A DNA stretch of 64,000 bases from Hexactinellida sp. DTS-2022 (lineage: Eukaryota > Porifera > Hexactinellida). How positions within the stretch are numbered: the first letter of the stretch is position 1; each line of letters opens with the position of its first letter. The position numbers were made by a program, and so were the translations under genes. Of this stretch, positions 44,201 to 55,030 are shown piece by piece. The notes under the pieces were generated by a model. That model saw only the letters and a program-made list of their open reading frames with translations. It made no database searches and was not told where the DNA came from. The stretch covers positions 17,536,501-17,600,500 of the forward strand of contig JAPNXP010000001.1 of NCBI GenBank assembly GCA_028753945.1. The letters are read 5' to 3'.

Positions 44201-44711
44201 CAATTCTAATGAAAGAAATTAGAGGATTCTTTTCATTCACAACTGAATAGGAACTTGAGCCTGAATCGGCAGCACGATAATCTTTGTGGAGAGTCCTCAA
44301 AGCAAATGTGTGTAGCATAGGATTTAGACCAGTTATTAAGGGGAGGGAGAGCTGACATTTCGAAATCTGTGTAATCAGTATTTGGCGAAATATTGGATGA
44401 GATCTGATGAAAAGAAAAAGAAAAATATCCATTGGATGTATGGATGAAGTATTTTGAGCCTCTTCTATTTTCTGAGTCTTAAACAGATCAAGAGTACTTG
44501 TTGTCTCGATAAGCTCATTTCCCGATATGAGAGTCTTAGGATATAGTCTACTATTGCTGTCCAGTATCATTATCCTACTCAGCATGTACCAAGGGAGTTC
44601 CGAGATGCTCAAGGAGCCTTGTTGAGAGCTCGATGAGGTGACTAGCATCGCTTGGCGTAAGGTTATTAGCGGGGGAATGGATATGTTCAGACGCTCACAA
44701 AATTCTTCCAT
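41295..44711 (-). CDS. Very large inducible GTPase (VLIG/GVIN-like), part 1 with G domain
   Basis: ORF of 1138 residues from ATG 44711. The N-terminus has the family block ITLRQAM..............LPWYMLSRIM and then HPMDIFLFLF. The G domain has the P-loop GTQSSGKST at 644-652, SSGRCTRGIFMQLVP as switch region, DTEGLRAPE at 697, and NELATFAVGLGDMTIINMFG. All are typical of interferon-induced very large GTPases, large soluble GTPases linked to innate immunity in vertebrates. The rest is helical. The frame stops at TGA 41295 only because one T appears to be missing in a CTTTG run; part 2 continues the family sequence. With parts 2 and 3 the ancestral protein would be ~1640 residues. Base composition is AT-rich, unlike the IPO7 gene. 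Confidence 0.85.
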   Translation of the reverse strand: MEEFCERLNISIPPLITLRQAMLVTSSSSQQGSLSISELPWYMLSRIMILDSNSRLYPKTLISGNELIETTSTLDLFKTQKIEEAQNTSSIHPMDIFLFLFIRSHPIFRQILITQISKCQLSLPLITGLNPMLHTFALRTLHKDYRAADSGSSSYSVVNEKNPLISFIRIGECARSRKSQILNQIIGIPNYFFHRDQLGSTKTRYFLNGTVEIGWLFPQVNGNMSSENTPLYSILNMRGNAFSYNKQRLYIGAVSTLIYVFVPCNQLSLVYDDLTCYHKEFGSKSVYLLYKEDSPPIQSKQDEIKPPDFLSDLSDTVLLRDDNLAKISNTITNNIVKRMAIIERMDLSLNDTISIAHKLCISVDIDEHNITFCDSVVDNIMGVLYESLSPNPNDISTMPLAELKKTLLPLQNKGWAEWAKTKRAANNFDLQNSTDFSNFKIFKETKMNKARLKQIIKLVNPSVLLCKIMNHCRSYGTFNEEFYIIWIGLQNEFNSLCKQYLPPLYEEYKRWHRLSCSSETETVGSNDLLDEEMNSCKSSLIQAGKNIVESSFGIEHIFRELGQVFEAYKTLTDDAIKDHLTNLFKFKIEHLADIAAKLLFEGHAFEIMDGDVSHVPITWVTSVLKSLDLTIGPDKRIFVLSILGTQSSGKSTLLNTMFGANFPVSSGRCTRGIFMQLVPIDQKLCSHFRYDYLVLLDTEGLRAPEFSMNYSYKRDNELATFAVGLGDMTIINMFGEGHSEIQDILQIIVFALIRMNQISYKPRCVFVHQNVPDTHAHTNLVAARSNLIKTLDQMTISAAHQENKSALYTKFFQVIEFEPEREVFYFPGLFEGEPPLHQIAQGYSKAAIKLYSYILNCYSDKQKRNFQTVKEWSKKLKTLWKSVLKENFVFSYRNALEVTTRTELDYGLSSWYSRYIYEIFDWKSISTNSLLNASPDELDGTLDKLTRKLRREQISPSIQVELEQNIMEHFFVKHEHVAILMQWKASTVFHFNLKREMLIKELEEQYNIIYNIQRNKKEVDQKFNNFRKGIVKDVYSLFLNLKKDDLSFKDNERLESCFQSLWNSWRSQIQVERIPNHDVSNDLQRAIIESPIMKQMCVFGTKLTSFRILHTMRLLESEISNAYLTNNPLNIPTHIITL

Positions 44712-45413
44712 TGCTAAGAGAAGAATCTAATAAAATACCCATGAGTTGAGCTCCGCTCCCTTAATTCTCCTAATACGACAATTCCACAAATTCAGTTGCT
44801 GTCTTTTTAGACAACTTTGTTAATATGAAATCAAGCAACATGCCCTATTCGATACTCTACTGTATAGTATATAAACCGTACTTTACCATTACACCTATTC
44901 TTGAAAAGAAGGTAGCTAATGTCTTCAGTTGTTTACAGAACATGGGCCTAGACACGGCGTGGGAGTGGTAGGGCCATTATGGCCCACTTATATTCTAACT
45001 ACCTATATTATAACTCAGAGTTTAATCGAAATGGATTTTGATTGTACCTTAAGTTAATTAGATACTTAGTGAACGAAATAATAAATCAGTGGTTCCCAAC
45101 CAGGGTCCACAAGATCTCAATGGGAGGGGGCACACAGAAAGTTTGGTACTTGCTATAGAGGGTCCAAGGGTGAAAAAGTTGGGAATCGCTGTATTAAATG
45201 GTATAAATCAGGTTTAGACATTTCTTGTGGTTGAATTGCTACAGTTAACTCCTGGTTATCAGAAACCTGCATTTCGGTCAACTCTTATACAAGAACTTTT
45301 CTATATTAGGAAAGAATAGTTCCATGTTTTGTCGAATACATTATACAATACTATATACTCGTACTATCTCTACTACTTTTCTGAAATTACAGTGAATTCT
45401 CGCTATACCGAAA
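44712..45413. other. Spacer upstream of the VLIG gene, with a hAT MITE
   Basis: Probable promoter region of the VLIG gene. At 45087-45191 is a hAT MITE (CAGTGGTTCCCAACC to GTTGGGAATCGCTG) with a 7/8 duplication. From about 45390 a pogo-like MITE begins ('cagtgaattctcgctatacc'). Confidence 0.6.
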
Positions 45414-45424
45414 TGCTTGGGACC

Positions 45425-45843
45425 AGAGTGGACCATGGGTCGATGGGTCATGGGTCATGGGTCAGATGGGTCACCTAAATCGATGGGTCAGATGGGTCAT
45501 GGGTCACGGCTCCGTGACCCATGACCCATGACCCATTTGGAATTTCAATGTATTCTCGCGTTAAAATACGAATCACACATCATCATAAATATTATAATAA
45601 CATTGATGTGCATTGAAATACTAAACATAATCGACATTGCATCAAGTAGGTTTTTTGAGATAATTGATACTGTTGTTCTTTTATTCTGTTAATGTTACAG
45701 TATAGTATATGGATATTTATAATCGTGTGATGGGTCAATGGGTCACTTGATGGGTCATGGGTCAATGGGTCAATGGGTCATGGGTCAGAAATGGGATGGG
45801 TCAGATGGGTCATGGGTCACCAATGTTGACCCATGGTCCACTT
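45425..45843. mobile_element. Foldback element built of ATGGGTC repeats
   Basis: Terminal inverted repeats AGAGTGGACCATGGGTC and GACCCATGGTCCACTT enclose arrays of 'atgggtc', partly inverted in the left half. It splits a pogo-like MITE and is flanked by a perfect direct repeat TGCTTGGGACC (45414-45424 and 45844-45854). The related MITE at 1948-2095 has this sequence once, so it is a target duplication of 9-11 bp. That length suggests a Mutator-like mechanism, but this is inference. Confidence 0.8.
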
Positions 45844-45899
45844 TGCTTGGGACCTACCTATAAATTCCTTCGTTATATCCGGATATTCGGATATACTAT

Positions 45900-48800
45900 A
45901 TTATTATTTTTCTCCGTAGACGATGCCCTGACCACATCTTGATACATTGAGGGCTGAACCTTGGCATATAGGTTCGGAGTGACAGTCTAATTTGCATTTA
46001 ATAATGAACTTGATAATCTATATTATTAAATCTCGATTGTTGTTTGTTTGTTTGTTTGTGTGTGTGTGTGTTTGTCCGGATTGTATTAAAGTGATGGGGG
46101 AATAGAAACCGCATTAATATATGAGATATAAACTAACTGTCAAATGTTATAATTGGTAAATAAATGATATAGTAGGTAAACAAGTATGCTGAACACGAAT
46201 TTCGCATTTATAAATTTCTAATATGAATATTTGTTGTTGTTGTTTACACAAAAAGGTAAACAAATTAATGAAAATTCAAAATCAACCTAGAAGTTAGCTT
46301 TCAACGAGGATTATAGGTAAACAAGTATGCTGAACACGAATTTCGCATTTATAAATTTATAATATGAATATTTGTTGTTGTTGTTTACATACACAAATAA
46401 GTAAACAAATTAATTAAAATTCAAAATCAACCTAGAAGTTAGCTTTCAACGGGTATTATAGGTAAACAAGTGTGCTAAACATGAATTTCGCGTTTAAAAA
46501 TTTATAATATGAATATTTGTTGTTGTTGTTTACACAAAATAGGTAAACAAATTAATGAAAATTCAAAATCAACCTAGAAGTTAGCTTTCAACGGGTATTA
46601 TAGGTAAACAAGTATGCTGAACACGAATTTCGCATTTATAAATATATAATATAAATATTTGTTGTTGTTGTTGACACAAAATAGGTAAACAAATTTATGA
46701 AAATTCAAAATCAACCTAGAAGTTAGCTTTCAACGGGTATTATAGGTAAACAAGTATGCTAAACACGAATTTCGCATTTACAAATTTATGATATGAATAT
46801 TTGTTGTTGTTGTTTACACAAAATAGGTAAACAAATTAATGAAATTCAAAATCAACCTAGAAGTTTGCTTTCAACGGGTTTTATAGGTAAACAAGTATGC
46901 TGAACACGATTTTCGCGGTTAAAATTTTCTCATATGAATATTTGTTGTTGTTGTTTACACAAAATAGGTAAACAAATTAATGAAAATTCTAAATCAACCT
47001 AGAAGTTAGCTTTCAACGAGTATTATAGGTAAACAAGTATGCTGAACACGAATTTAGCGTTTAAATTTTCTAATATGAATATTTGTTGTTGTTGTTGTTG
47101 TTGTTTACTCAAAATAGCTAAACAATTTAATGAAAATTCAAAATCAACCTAGAAGTTAACTTTCAACGGGTATTATAGGTAAACAAGTATGCTGAACACG
47201 AATTTCGCATTTATAAATATATAATATGAATATTTGTTGTTGTTGTTGTGGGCACAAATAAGTAAACAAATTAATTAAAATTCAAAATCAACCTAGAAGT
47301 TAGCTTTCAACGGGTATTATAGGTAAACAATTATGCTGAACACGAATTTAGCATTTATAAATTTATAATATGAATATTTGTTGTTGTTGACACAAATAAA
47401 TAAATTGATTAATTAAAATTCAAAATCAACCTAGAAGTTAGCTTTCAACGGGTATTATAGGTAAACAAGTATGCTGAACACGAATTTCGCATTTATAAAA
47501 TTCGAATATGAGTATTTGTTGTTGTTGTTGTTGTTATTTACACAAATAGGTAAACAAATTAATGAAAATTCAAAATCATAACGTCCCTTTCTACCATTTT
47601 CATGGTATAAAGTGTGAGGAGTAAGTTAACTTGAGGTGCGTAGTACCGATCTGTCGCAAAGCGACCGAGACCGAAGGGCTCGTATTTACATATTTGGATA
47701 GATAATTAAATTCTACACCTTATGGTAAATGACAAAAGTTCAATTTGGCCTGGTTTGTGCCATAATTGGGTGCCAATCTCCTATATTTCCTCACATTCAG
47801 ATTCAGTAAAACTGTAAAATCACTGTAAAATTTTGCAATAAATATATTGACTAGACTTGTTAAATCTTACTCTATAGTTCCAAATTGCGATAATTATATT
47901 GATTTAACTTGTGGATTCAAGGTGGCTTCTAGTTAACTGTTATTTAGTCTGTAATATACAATAGATTGAAGGAAATTCAATTAATTAAGGAATTTGTTGA
48001 GAGTTAACTCAACTCACCGTGGATAACATTGCTAAAATAATTAACTATGTTTAATTTATTATTTTTTCATAATTAATGAATGGCATTAAATTTAAGATGG
48101 TTTAAGATAGAAACAAACTTCAAATTTATCAATCGTTCCTTTGTCCCGTAACAACTAAATCAATGAGTCTAAACACTTTGAGGACTTCATGACATGGTTA
48201 AAAAATGCAAAATTGCAGCTGTGCCGAAAGTATTTCCCTTTGGAGGCACTACTAGTTACCCAACTACCTAATGTAGTGCCTCCAAAGGAAATACTTTCGG
48301 CACAGGCTGCAATTTTGGACTTTATTTTTCCTTAGACGGTGCCCTGGCCAGAGCATTATAGTGGATGGGCTGAAACTTGGCACGTAGGTGCGGAGTGACC
48401 GTCTGAGGTTACGATTTTTGATTAACAAATTTTGGACACATTTTTAACACCTTGCAAAGATTTTTCTGGTCGATAACTCAATTTTTTAAATACTAAATCC
48501 CCTATTTTTATTTAACCATTGGATTCACCATAAAATTCTGAGGCTGATTGGTGAAAGCAAATTTCCACATGGTTTAATTCATGCCATAAGTGGAGGTTGA
48601 ATTTCTTTGTTTACTCACACTTCAGTTTCAGTAAACAGTTAAATTTAAATATATTGTTTCAACTTGTAATAAATATATTGATTTAACTTGTCAATTCGCG
48701 CTGGCTTCTATTTAATTGTAGTATTACTATACAATGGATTAAGCAAATAAAATTACATAAGGAATTTGGTGACTTAACTCAACTCACCGCTAAAAGAATT

Positions 48801-49090
48801 AACTTTTCATATACTGATAATCTATTATCAATACATAATTAATGAATGAATGGCATTAAACTCAAGATGGTTTAAGATAGAAGAAGCTTGAAATTTTATC
48901 AATAGTTCTTTTGTCCCGTACCAACTGAATAAATAGGTGTTGAAACCTTGAGGCGTTGATGACATGTCCAAAATTGCAGCCTGTGCCAATAGTATTTCCC
49001 TTTGGAGGCACTACTAGTTACCCAACAACCAAATGTAGTGCCTCCAAAGGGGAATGTGTCTGCACAGGCTGCAATTTTGGATTTTTTTCT
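45900..49090 (-). repeat. Inverted copies of the satellite unit, two hairpins
   Basis: Flanking the Helitron-like element at 46017-47682, the text is the reverse complement of the longer satellite class (e.g. 'gacggtgccctggccagagc', 'tcaatttggcctggtttgtg'). Foldback hairpins lie at about 48206-48320 and 48966-49082. Their arms carry 'gccgaaagtatttccctttg' or 'gccaatagtatttccctttg' in place of the array's 'gccgacgcatgttcctttgg'. Confidence 0.8.
46017..47682 (+). mobile_element. Helitron-like element with ~10 internal ~142-bp repeats
   Basis: It starts TCTATATTATTAAATCTCG with a (TG)n run and 'tttgtccggattgtattaaa', and ends CGAGACCGAAGGGCTCG. It lies between A (46016) and T (47683). Each of ~10 internal repeats holds 'aatcaacctagaagttagct' and 'ggtaaacaagtatgctgaac', with TTGTTGTTGTTTACACAAAA. 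A GTCGCAAAGCGAC hairpin precedes the end. Confidence 0.88.
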
Positions 49091-49663
49091 ACTATCATTA
49101 TCATCTAGTCTAACACCGGCTTTTTATAACTAATTATTTATTCTAAATGTGTAAAACATTCCAATTTTGTTGTATTTCCAATCGGTTTATTCAAACTATC
49201 GGATTTTCTTAATTTATTTCCATGCAAAGAATTGGTTAGAAAAAAAACGGATTCGACTGTACGTATTTGCAAACACAATATCTAACTTGGTCTAATCCCA
49301 TTTTCATATCCCTAAATCACGATTTAATGTTAAGGTATTAGATTTATTCAATATTCAAAATTATCGAACTCTAAAATAACATTTTCCTAAAGTCATACGC
49401 CAAAATGAGCGTTTATCCCTCCTGGATAATTCCTTTCCACTTACAGGAGTCAGGAACAATCGAATAATTGTAGTAATCCTAGCAACTGGAATGAGGTCCA
49501 GGGAATGTATTTAGTTGTTAAAATCTGATAAATAATATCTAAAATCATCGGACATACCATATACTAAGCCTATATGACAGAATGGGACAATAAATTGTTT
49601 AATGAAGCACATGAGTGCATGAGAGAGTGAAAGTATATTTCGCTAATCGCAGCAGTTGTCTAT
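49091..49663. other. Spacer 3' of the importin gene
   Basis: An 'aaaatgagcg/ggagggat' type palindromic element lies at about 49285-49440. I see no gene. Confidence 0.45.
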
Positions 49664-49783
49664 CTACTGGCTGCTAACAGCTGTAGGGTCTTGACTGGAC
49701 TGTTTGGACTCTTGTATATCCTGCCAGTGCTGGTCTGACACTTTAAATATAGCCTGCACTTGTTCCTGCATCTCTAATGTTAC
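49664..49783 (-). CDS. IPO7: Importin-7/8 homologue, exon 3 (C-terminus)
   Basis: This short final exon starts after the acceptor acaaaccctcag|GTAACATTA (first base 49783) and encodes 39 residues, VTLEMQEQVQAIFKVSDQHW onward, then stop. Joined in phase 0 to exon 2 it gives ALLTSQ-VTLEMQEQVQAI, equivalent to human IPO7 'ALTHGLNEEQRKQLQDI'. The tail is shorter than in vertebrates and lacks their final glycine-rich stretch. Confidence 0.82.
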   Translation of the reverse strand, partial: VTLEMQEQVQAIFKVSDQHWQDIQESKQSSQDPTAVSSQ

Positions 49784-50851
49784 CTGAGGGTTTGTACATT
49801 GAGTAAATTCTTTCATTACATGGTTACGAATTAAAATTGGAGTAGAGTAGGAGATTTGAGCGCATAAGTAGTTTACTAAGTTGTGTATGTTAATGGTCAC
49901 ATATTTTAAATCAAGTTATTTTTGCATTATCTATGGTCGAGGGCAGTGGCGGCGCTTGTGCTACACCAATAGATGGTCACCCATGGGTCACATGTGTGTA
50001 TTTTGGGGTGAATTACATATATACAGTAGAACCTCGTTAATAAGAACACCAACGGACGGTCCATATTTGTTCGCTTTATCCGGAGTTCGTATTAACCGGA
50101 GTAATACCCATTTAATAGCCATTGTAGGGAACTAATTTTGTGTAAATATCTGTTCGTCATATCCGAAATTCGTATTAACTGTTTCGTACTAACGAGGTTC
50201 TACTGTAGTATAATTCAATAATATTTAATCTAGTTTACTCAAGCTTTAACAAGGTGGTCAGTAGGGTGGTCAAGCACTAAAATATGGTGGTCAGCTGACC
50301 ACCCTTGGCGCCGCCACTGGTCGAGGGTTACCCTCCTGATGCCTCACTGCGATGGGACCTAGACAGTTTATAGTCTTCATATTAGGTTGTAATCTCACAA
50401 CAGACTATTAATATATCAAGCTCCTATACAATAAACTCCCAATATAACGAACTCGGATATAACGCTTATGACGAAGTTACTGTTACTCCCCAAATAAAGT
50501 TGTTGATTTAAACTAAGTGGACTTCGTTATAACGACAGTTCACAGTAGTCAGTAAACAGATCTATTCTAACGAGGCGTTTGGCGTGTTCTAGGATAAAAC
50601 CCTGCTTATGGGAGCTTATATTCCAGCAGTAGGTAACTGCCCTACCGAGTGGGGGAAGTATATACTAGTTGTTCTATTCGTAAAAGTGGCATAAAATGGA
50701 ATAGCTGCCCTATTAGTGGCACGCTCTCACGGAGTGCAGGTTCATACCAAAAGTATTTATAACCTCTGACCCGATTTATGCCGTTATAAATCTGTAACTT
50801 AAGAGAGGTGCTATATTGGTTAGATAACAGGATGAGAGAGAGATAACTAAC
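49784..50851 (-). other. Importin intron 2 with nested transposons
   Basis: The intron runs from donor CAG|GTTAGT (50851) to the acceptor at 49784. It contains a hAT MITE (49944-50319) with a pogo-like MITE inside it, and a second pogo-like element at about 50425-50545. Confidence 0.8.
49944..50319. mobile_element. 376-bp hAT MITE with a pogo-like MITE nested inside
   Basis: The ends are CAGTGGCGGCGC and GGCGCCGCCACTG. A perfect 8-bp duplication GTCGAGGG lies at 49936-49943 and 50320-50327. The nested element at about 50023-50207 has ends CAGTAGAACCTCGTTAATA and its complement at 'actaacgaggttctactg'. Confidence 0.92.
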
Positions 50852-52540
50852 CTGAGAGGTGAGGAGCGCATACCACTGCGGGTTGTGCTGGCTGAGGGAC
50901 TCCAGTAGAATCTTGAAAGCTACAAACTCATCGAAGTCATGATCCACATCCACTATAGTCTCGTACTCGTTCTCTAGCTCGGTCTTCTGCAGGGAGTCCA
51001 GGTCGTGGTCGGAGCTCTCGGAGCTGTGCTCCTCGTCCCCGCCCCCGGCCTTGCGTAGCAATCGCTGGAATTCCTTTGCGTCGCCCTCGTCGTCAAGCAC
51101 ATCCTCCCCATCGCTTACGATGGACTTGCTGGAGACCTCGGTCTCATCTTCGTCGTCCGAGTTGAGTCCCGAGCCCGCGTCCGAGCCGTTGGAGGTGCTG
51201 CTCTTGCCCTCGTTCTCCTCGTAGGCGCGTATGAGTGTGTTCAGCATCTGCACCATGGCGGGGAGTATGGCGGGGGCCAGCCGCTGGAAGCACTCGAGCT
51301 GCAGCGCGGCCTGCGACTGCAGCAGCGAGCAGAGCGCGAGCACGGATATCTTCCGGTCGTGTATCCCGTCCAGCTCGTCCGGGTTCTCGATCCACCCGGA
51401 GAGCAGCTGGGGGGTGACGCTCTCCTGGCAGTTCGGGAACCGCGTGCTCTCCAGCAGCTGCAGCACTATGTCGGGGGAGGTGAACAGAGCGGATATAACC
51501 ACCACGAAGCACTGGGACCGCAGCTCGGGGGTCTGAGTGCTCTGCGTTAGCTTGCGCATGGGAGGAGTCAGTATAACGGGCAGCCATGCGTCCACCTTGC
51601 CCTTGAGGTTGAGTATTATTATCTCCAGCATCTTACATGCGTATTGCTGCGAGTTCTCGTCCTCGGATCTCTCCAGGACCCCGGTGCACATCTCTATTAC
51701 GCACTCCATGTGCTTGGAGTTGGATAGGAAGGTGTCCTCATCCACTGACACGTAGTTGTACAGAGTGGGCATTATGCTGGGGAAGTAGTCGAATGCGTCT
51801 CTCTGGAAGCAGTCGTATATGAGGAATAGGAGCTCCCACATGGCGGGGCTCACCTGGTCGTCGGTAAGTCGCTCTATTATCTGGAACACCTCCTCGTACA
51901 GGTCCAGGAGCCCCGTCTTGAGCAGGTACACCACCAGCTGTCCGATGCACTGCTCCAGCTGGGAGAGCAGCGGCAGGTTGCTGGACATAGCCGTCAGCAG
52001 CGACAGGATGGAGTTAAGGATACCCATCGCGACCAGGGATTTGGAGAACTCTGCGTCGTCCACCGCTAGCTCCACCTCGTTATTATGCACCTGTACGTCT
52101 GACGAGTCCGCGTTGATATCGTATATATCTGAGAATGTCTGCACGAGACTGGTGCAGAGGTCCACGGCTATCCCGGCTATATCCGCCCCGTATATGCGTA
52201 TTATGTCCCTCAGCGCGTCCGCTATATCGTCGTTCTCGGTCTCCTTAACGAGCAGCAGCAGCTCCCGCAGCAGCTGCGCCACGAACGGCTTTATGATCTC
52301 GATGCTCTCCTCGTGGTCCTCGAAGAGACTCAGCAGGCCTATGGCCGCCTCCACGCGGACAGGGAGCTCGGTCTCGCTCATGAGACAGCGGATGAGCCCC
52401 TCTATGGCCAGGTGCAGGTTGGGAGGGGAGAGACGCAGCTTGTTGAAGGTGTGGAACATCCAGCAGGCCCGGGCCCGCAGGTACGCTATGCTGGACGCGA
52501 ATAGCGGGTACACGTAGCGGACAAACAGGCCTTCTATCTC
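50852..52540 (-). CDS. IPO7: Importin-7/8 homologue, exon 2
   Basis: 563 codons from acceptor tacccccccag|GAGATAGAA (52540) to donor CAG|GTTAGT. The frame reads EIEGLFVRYVYPLFASS then RARACWMFHTFNKL, LPVRVEAAIGLL, KETENDDIADALRDII, QVSPAMWELLFLIYDCFQRD then FDYF, and LDGIHDRKISVLALCSLL. The order is that of the HEAT-repeat solenoid of human IPO7/IPO8 (FPLFSSELGYMRARACW ... [25 protein letters not shown] ... GLHDRKMCVLGLCAL). An acidic loop (NSDDEDETEVSS...DGEDVLDDEGD) near the end also matches IPO7. The ORF continues past the donor only by chance. Confidence 0.93.
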
Positions 52541-52993
52541 CTGGGGGGTAGGGGAAGGGAATAAGAATACAGTATACTCCGCTTAATAGAGCGTACGTAC
52601 TAACCGAGTTGACACTACATAGAGATACGTATACAGTGGATACCGGATATAAGAACATATCGGTTATAAGAGATACCGGATATAAGAACATATCGGATAT
52701 AAGAACAGTATATTGGAAAACGGTTTCCATATACCCATATAATTTATACCGGTTATAAGAACACTATATGTAGTTCCCGACGAATTTTTATATCCGGAGT
52801 CCACTGTACATTAACAAACTTTGTTTGTACAAATCAGTACGTACCAGGGTGTGATACAGAGGGGGGGGGGGGTGGGGGGACTGGGATTTTCCCCCCCAAC
52901 AAAAATTTATGTATCAAACCTTGCGTACTATACCAAGGTACGTACTAACCGAGTTCCACTGGTTATAAGCCTACTATTAATACAGTGCATTAC
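52541..52993 (-). other. Importin intron 1
   Basis: 453 bp from CAG|GTAATG to cccccccag. It contains a pogo-like MITE at about 52630-52806 (relative of 222-300) and a G-run of about a dozen bases at about 52861. Confidence 0.85.
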
Positions 52994-54364
52994 CTGTCTA
53001 AGAGCCTTCTGATCGTATATAGCATCGCAGGCACATGATATGACGTGCAGAGCCCCGTCAGTTCTCTGCGCATTCCATTCCTCCCCCTGGTTCCCTAGCA
53101 CGCGCATGCAGTGTTGCAGGACCATGGATAGCATGCCGCGTCGCTTCTGCATGCACTCTTGTAGCAGGGACTCTGCGGCGCTAACCGGAGACATAAAGTC
53201 GTCGAATATATCGAATCTAATGCGAATGTATTCCGCGGGATCCTCGTCCCACATCTGCTGGTCCCGCTGCGAGTGGCACATCAGTGGGAACACCAGCGCG
53301 AGGAACAGCGGCTCGAAGTTAGGCTTTATGAGCTTCCAGGAGACGGCGTGGCTAATCGAGTAGGCCAGGTAGGAGAGGGAGGTCTGTAGGGTCGCGTCCG
53401 TCATGAGACAGCCCTTGGCGTGCAGGTCTAGCTGCTGAAGAATAAGCGTTACCACTTTCTCAGAGTAATTCTGTGTGAAGAACTTCTTGAAGCGCACGTA
53501 CTTCTTCTCCTCCATATCGAAGTACTTTACGATCAGCTGATAGAGAGTGCGCAGGGCCCACTTCTTGCACTTCCACCACTGCGCCGCGGGCCGCGCCTCC
53601 TCGCCCAGCGCCGCGTCTGCCGCGGGCACGGCCCGGCCGATAACGCAGAGCCAGTAGGGGAACCACTGGTGCAGGATGTGGTCCTGGAATATGGAGAGCG
53701 GCAGGTGGCAGTTCACCACGTAGAACACTGACTTGAGCACGTAGTGCTGCACGAAGTACGCCAGCTCCTCGTCCTGCTCCAGCAGTGCGCGGCTCCGCTG
53801 GAACAGCAGCGGCAGCAGCGTCTGTATCAGCCCCAGGAACTCTCCGCGCTCGCTGTCCGGCTTGAACTGGTACTTCCGGCCGACCTGGTACAGCGCGAGC
53901 GCCGCCCCGCGCCACTGCTGCGGAGACTCCGTCTCGAGGTACCCGCGCAGTAGCGGCACCAGCTCGGGCCAGACGCGCGGAAAGTCGCACCTCGCTATCA
54001 GCTCCAGGCAGTAGCAGAGCGGCATGCGCGTGTTGTCCGCGGTGAGCACAAGCGCGTCTATGATGCCCCCGCGAATAACCGCCTTGTCGGCCTGCGGAAT
54101 GACGTACTGCGGCTGCTCCTGCTCGCGCTCGCTCTTGTCGCGCCAGAGCCGCCCTATCGTGTTCTTCAGGTACACGGCAGCCGACTGCCGGATGTGCGCC
54201 GGCATATCTATCGAGGTGTCCACGGACACGCGCAGGAGGAGAGGCGTGAAGCCCGCCTGGAAAGAGGACTCTTCCAGGAAGCACTCTGCGTTCTTGCGAA
54301 TGTCTGCGTCCATCTCTACCGTCTTGCTGAGGGCAGTCACCAGCACCTCCAGGGGAGACTCCAT
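52994..54364 (-). CDS. IPO7: Importin-7/8 homologue, exon 1 (importin-beta N-terminal domain)
   Basis: 457 codons from ATG 54364. The importin-beta N-terminal (Ran-binding) domain spans about residues 20-100: HIRQSAAVYLKNTIGRLW, then YVIPQADKAVIRGGIIDAL, as in IPO7 'PVRQAGVIYLKNMITQYW ... YTIPEEDRHCIRENIVEAI'. Later blocks QWWKCKKWALRTLYQLIVKY and FPLMCHSQRDQQMWDEDPAE then YIRIRFDIFDDFMSP are near-diagnostic for IPO7/8. Full length is ~1059 residues against 1038 in human IPO7. It imports ribosomal proteins, histone H1, SMADs and other cargo into the nucleus. The exon is very GC-rich, so its antisense frames are long shadows. Vertebrate IPO7 and IPO8 are paralogues; this invertebrate gene probably represents both. 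Confidence 0.95.
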
Positions 54365-55030
54365 ACACCTAGCTGTACTGTATTACTCGATAAGCACCGG
54401 GTCAATAAAAATGACAGTCGTATGGTAAATTAAAGCACATTCGTAAATATTGTTTTAGCAACTACGAGAATGGTTCTACCGACAGTATACGTGCGAATTT
54501 GCCAAAATCAATGGCATTACACTCCAGTGATCAACTAATGTGTCAAATTTTATATTATACTAATGTCATCTTTGTTGACCCGGTGCTTATTCAAGCCCTC
54601 GGCGCTTATTCAAGGAAATACGGTATTCTAATGAGCATACTGTCACCAAGTAAATTATCTACGACTAGATTTAGTTTGAGCTCGCTCACACGCGCCTATA
54701 GTGTGTATTAAGTCTATAGCAGTGTTTCTCAACGTTAGACTCGAGGGGGGCGATAAAATGGCGGTTTTACTTAGAAATGGCACCTGCCCTCCGGTGCCGC
54801 GATTCGCTAAGGAGGCGACAGACTGAAAAGGTTGAGAAACTCTGGTCTATAGGAACACCTCTCCATTTTCGCCTGCCTATTAAAGTTTCCTTTAAAACTT
54901 ACGCGCCTAGAAGACCTTGATCATTATGAAATTATAAAATTAAATTGTTTATTTAGCCCCAAACAAATAACAGTATAGGTTTATTGTACACAAACATCAT
55001 TTATATACAAATAACTAACAGATAAAACCG
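54365..55030. other. Spacer between importin and HIKESHI genes, MITE cluster
   Basis: The importin promoter should lie here. About 54383-54631 is an element with 'gcaccgggtcaataaaaatg' facing 'ttgacccggtgcttattcaa'. About 54660-54910 is an 'acgcgcct' palindromic element, split by a hAT MITE. No gene. Confidence 0.6.
54720..54844. mobile_element. 125-bp hAT MITE
   Basis: The ends are CAGTGTTTCTCAACG and GGTTGAGAAACTCTG. A perfect 8-bp duplication GTCTATAG lies at 54712-54719 and 54845-54852. Confidence 0.9.

Noticed and set aside
49664-49900. Independent 78-residue gene
   Set aside because: The upstream half is intron. The part after the acceptor at 49783 is the last exon of the importin gene, in phase and with matching family sequence.
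53460-54368. 302-residue ORF on the same strand as importin exon 1 in another frame
   Set aside because: Shadow of a GC-rich exon; alanine/arginine-rich composition with no domain.
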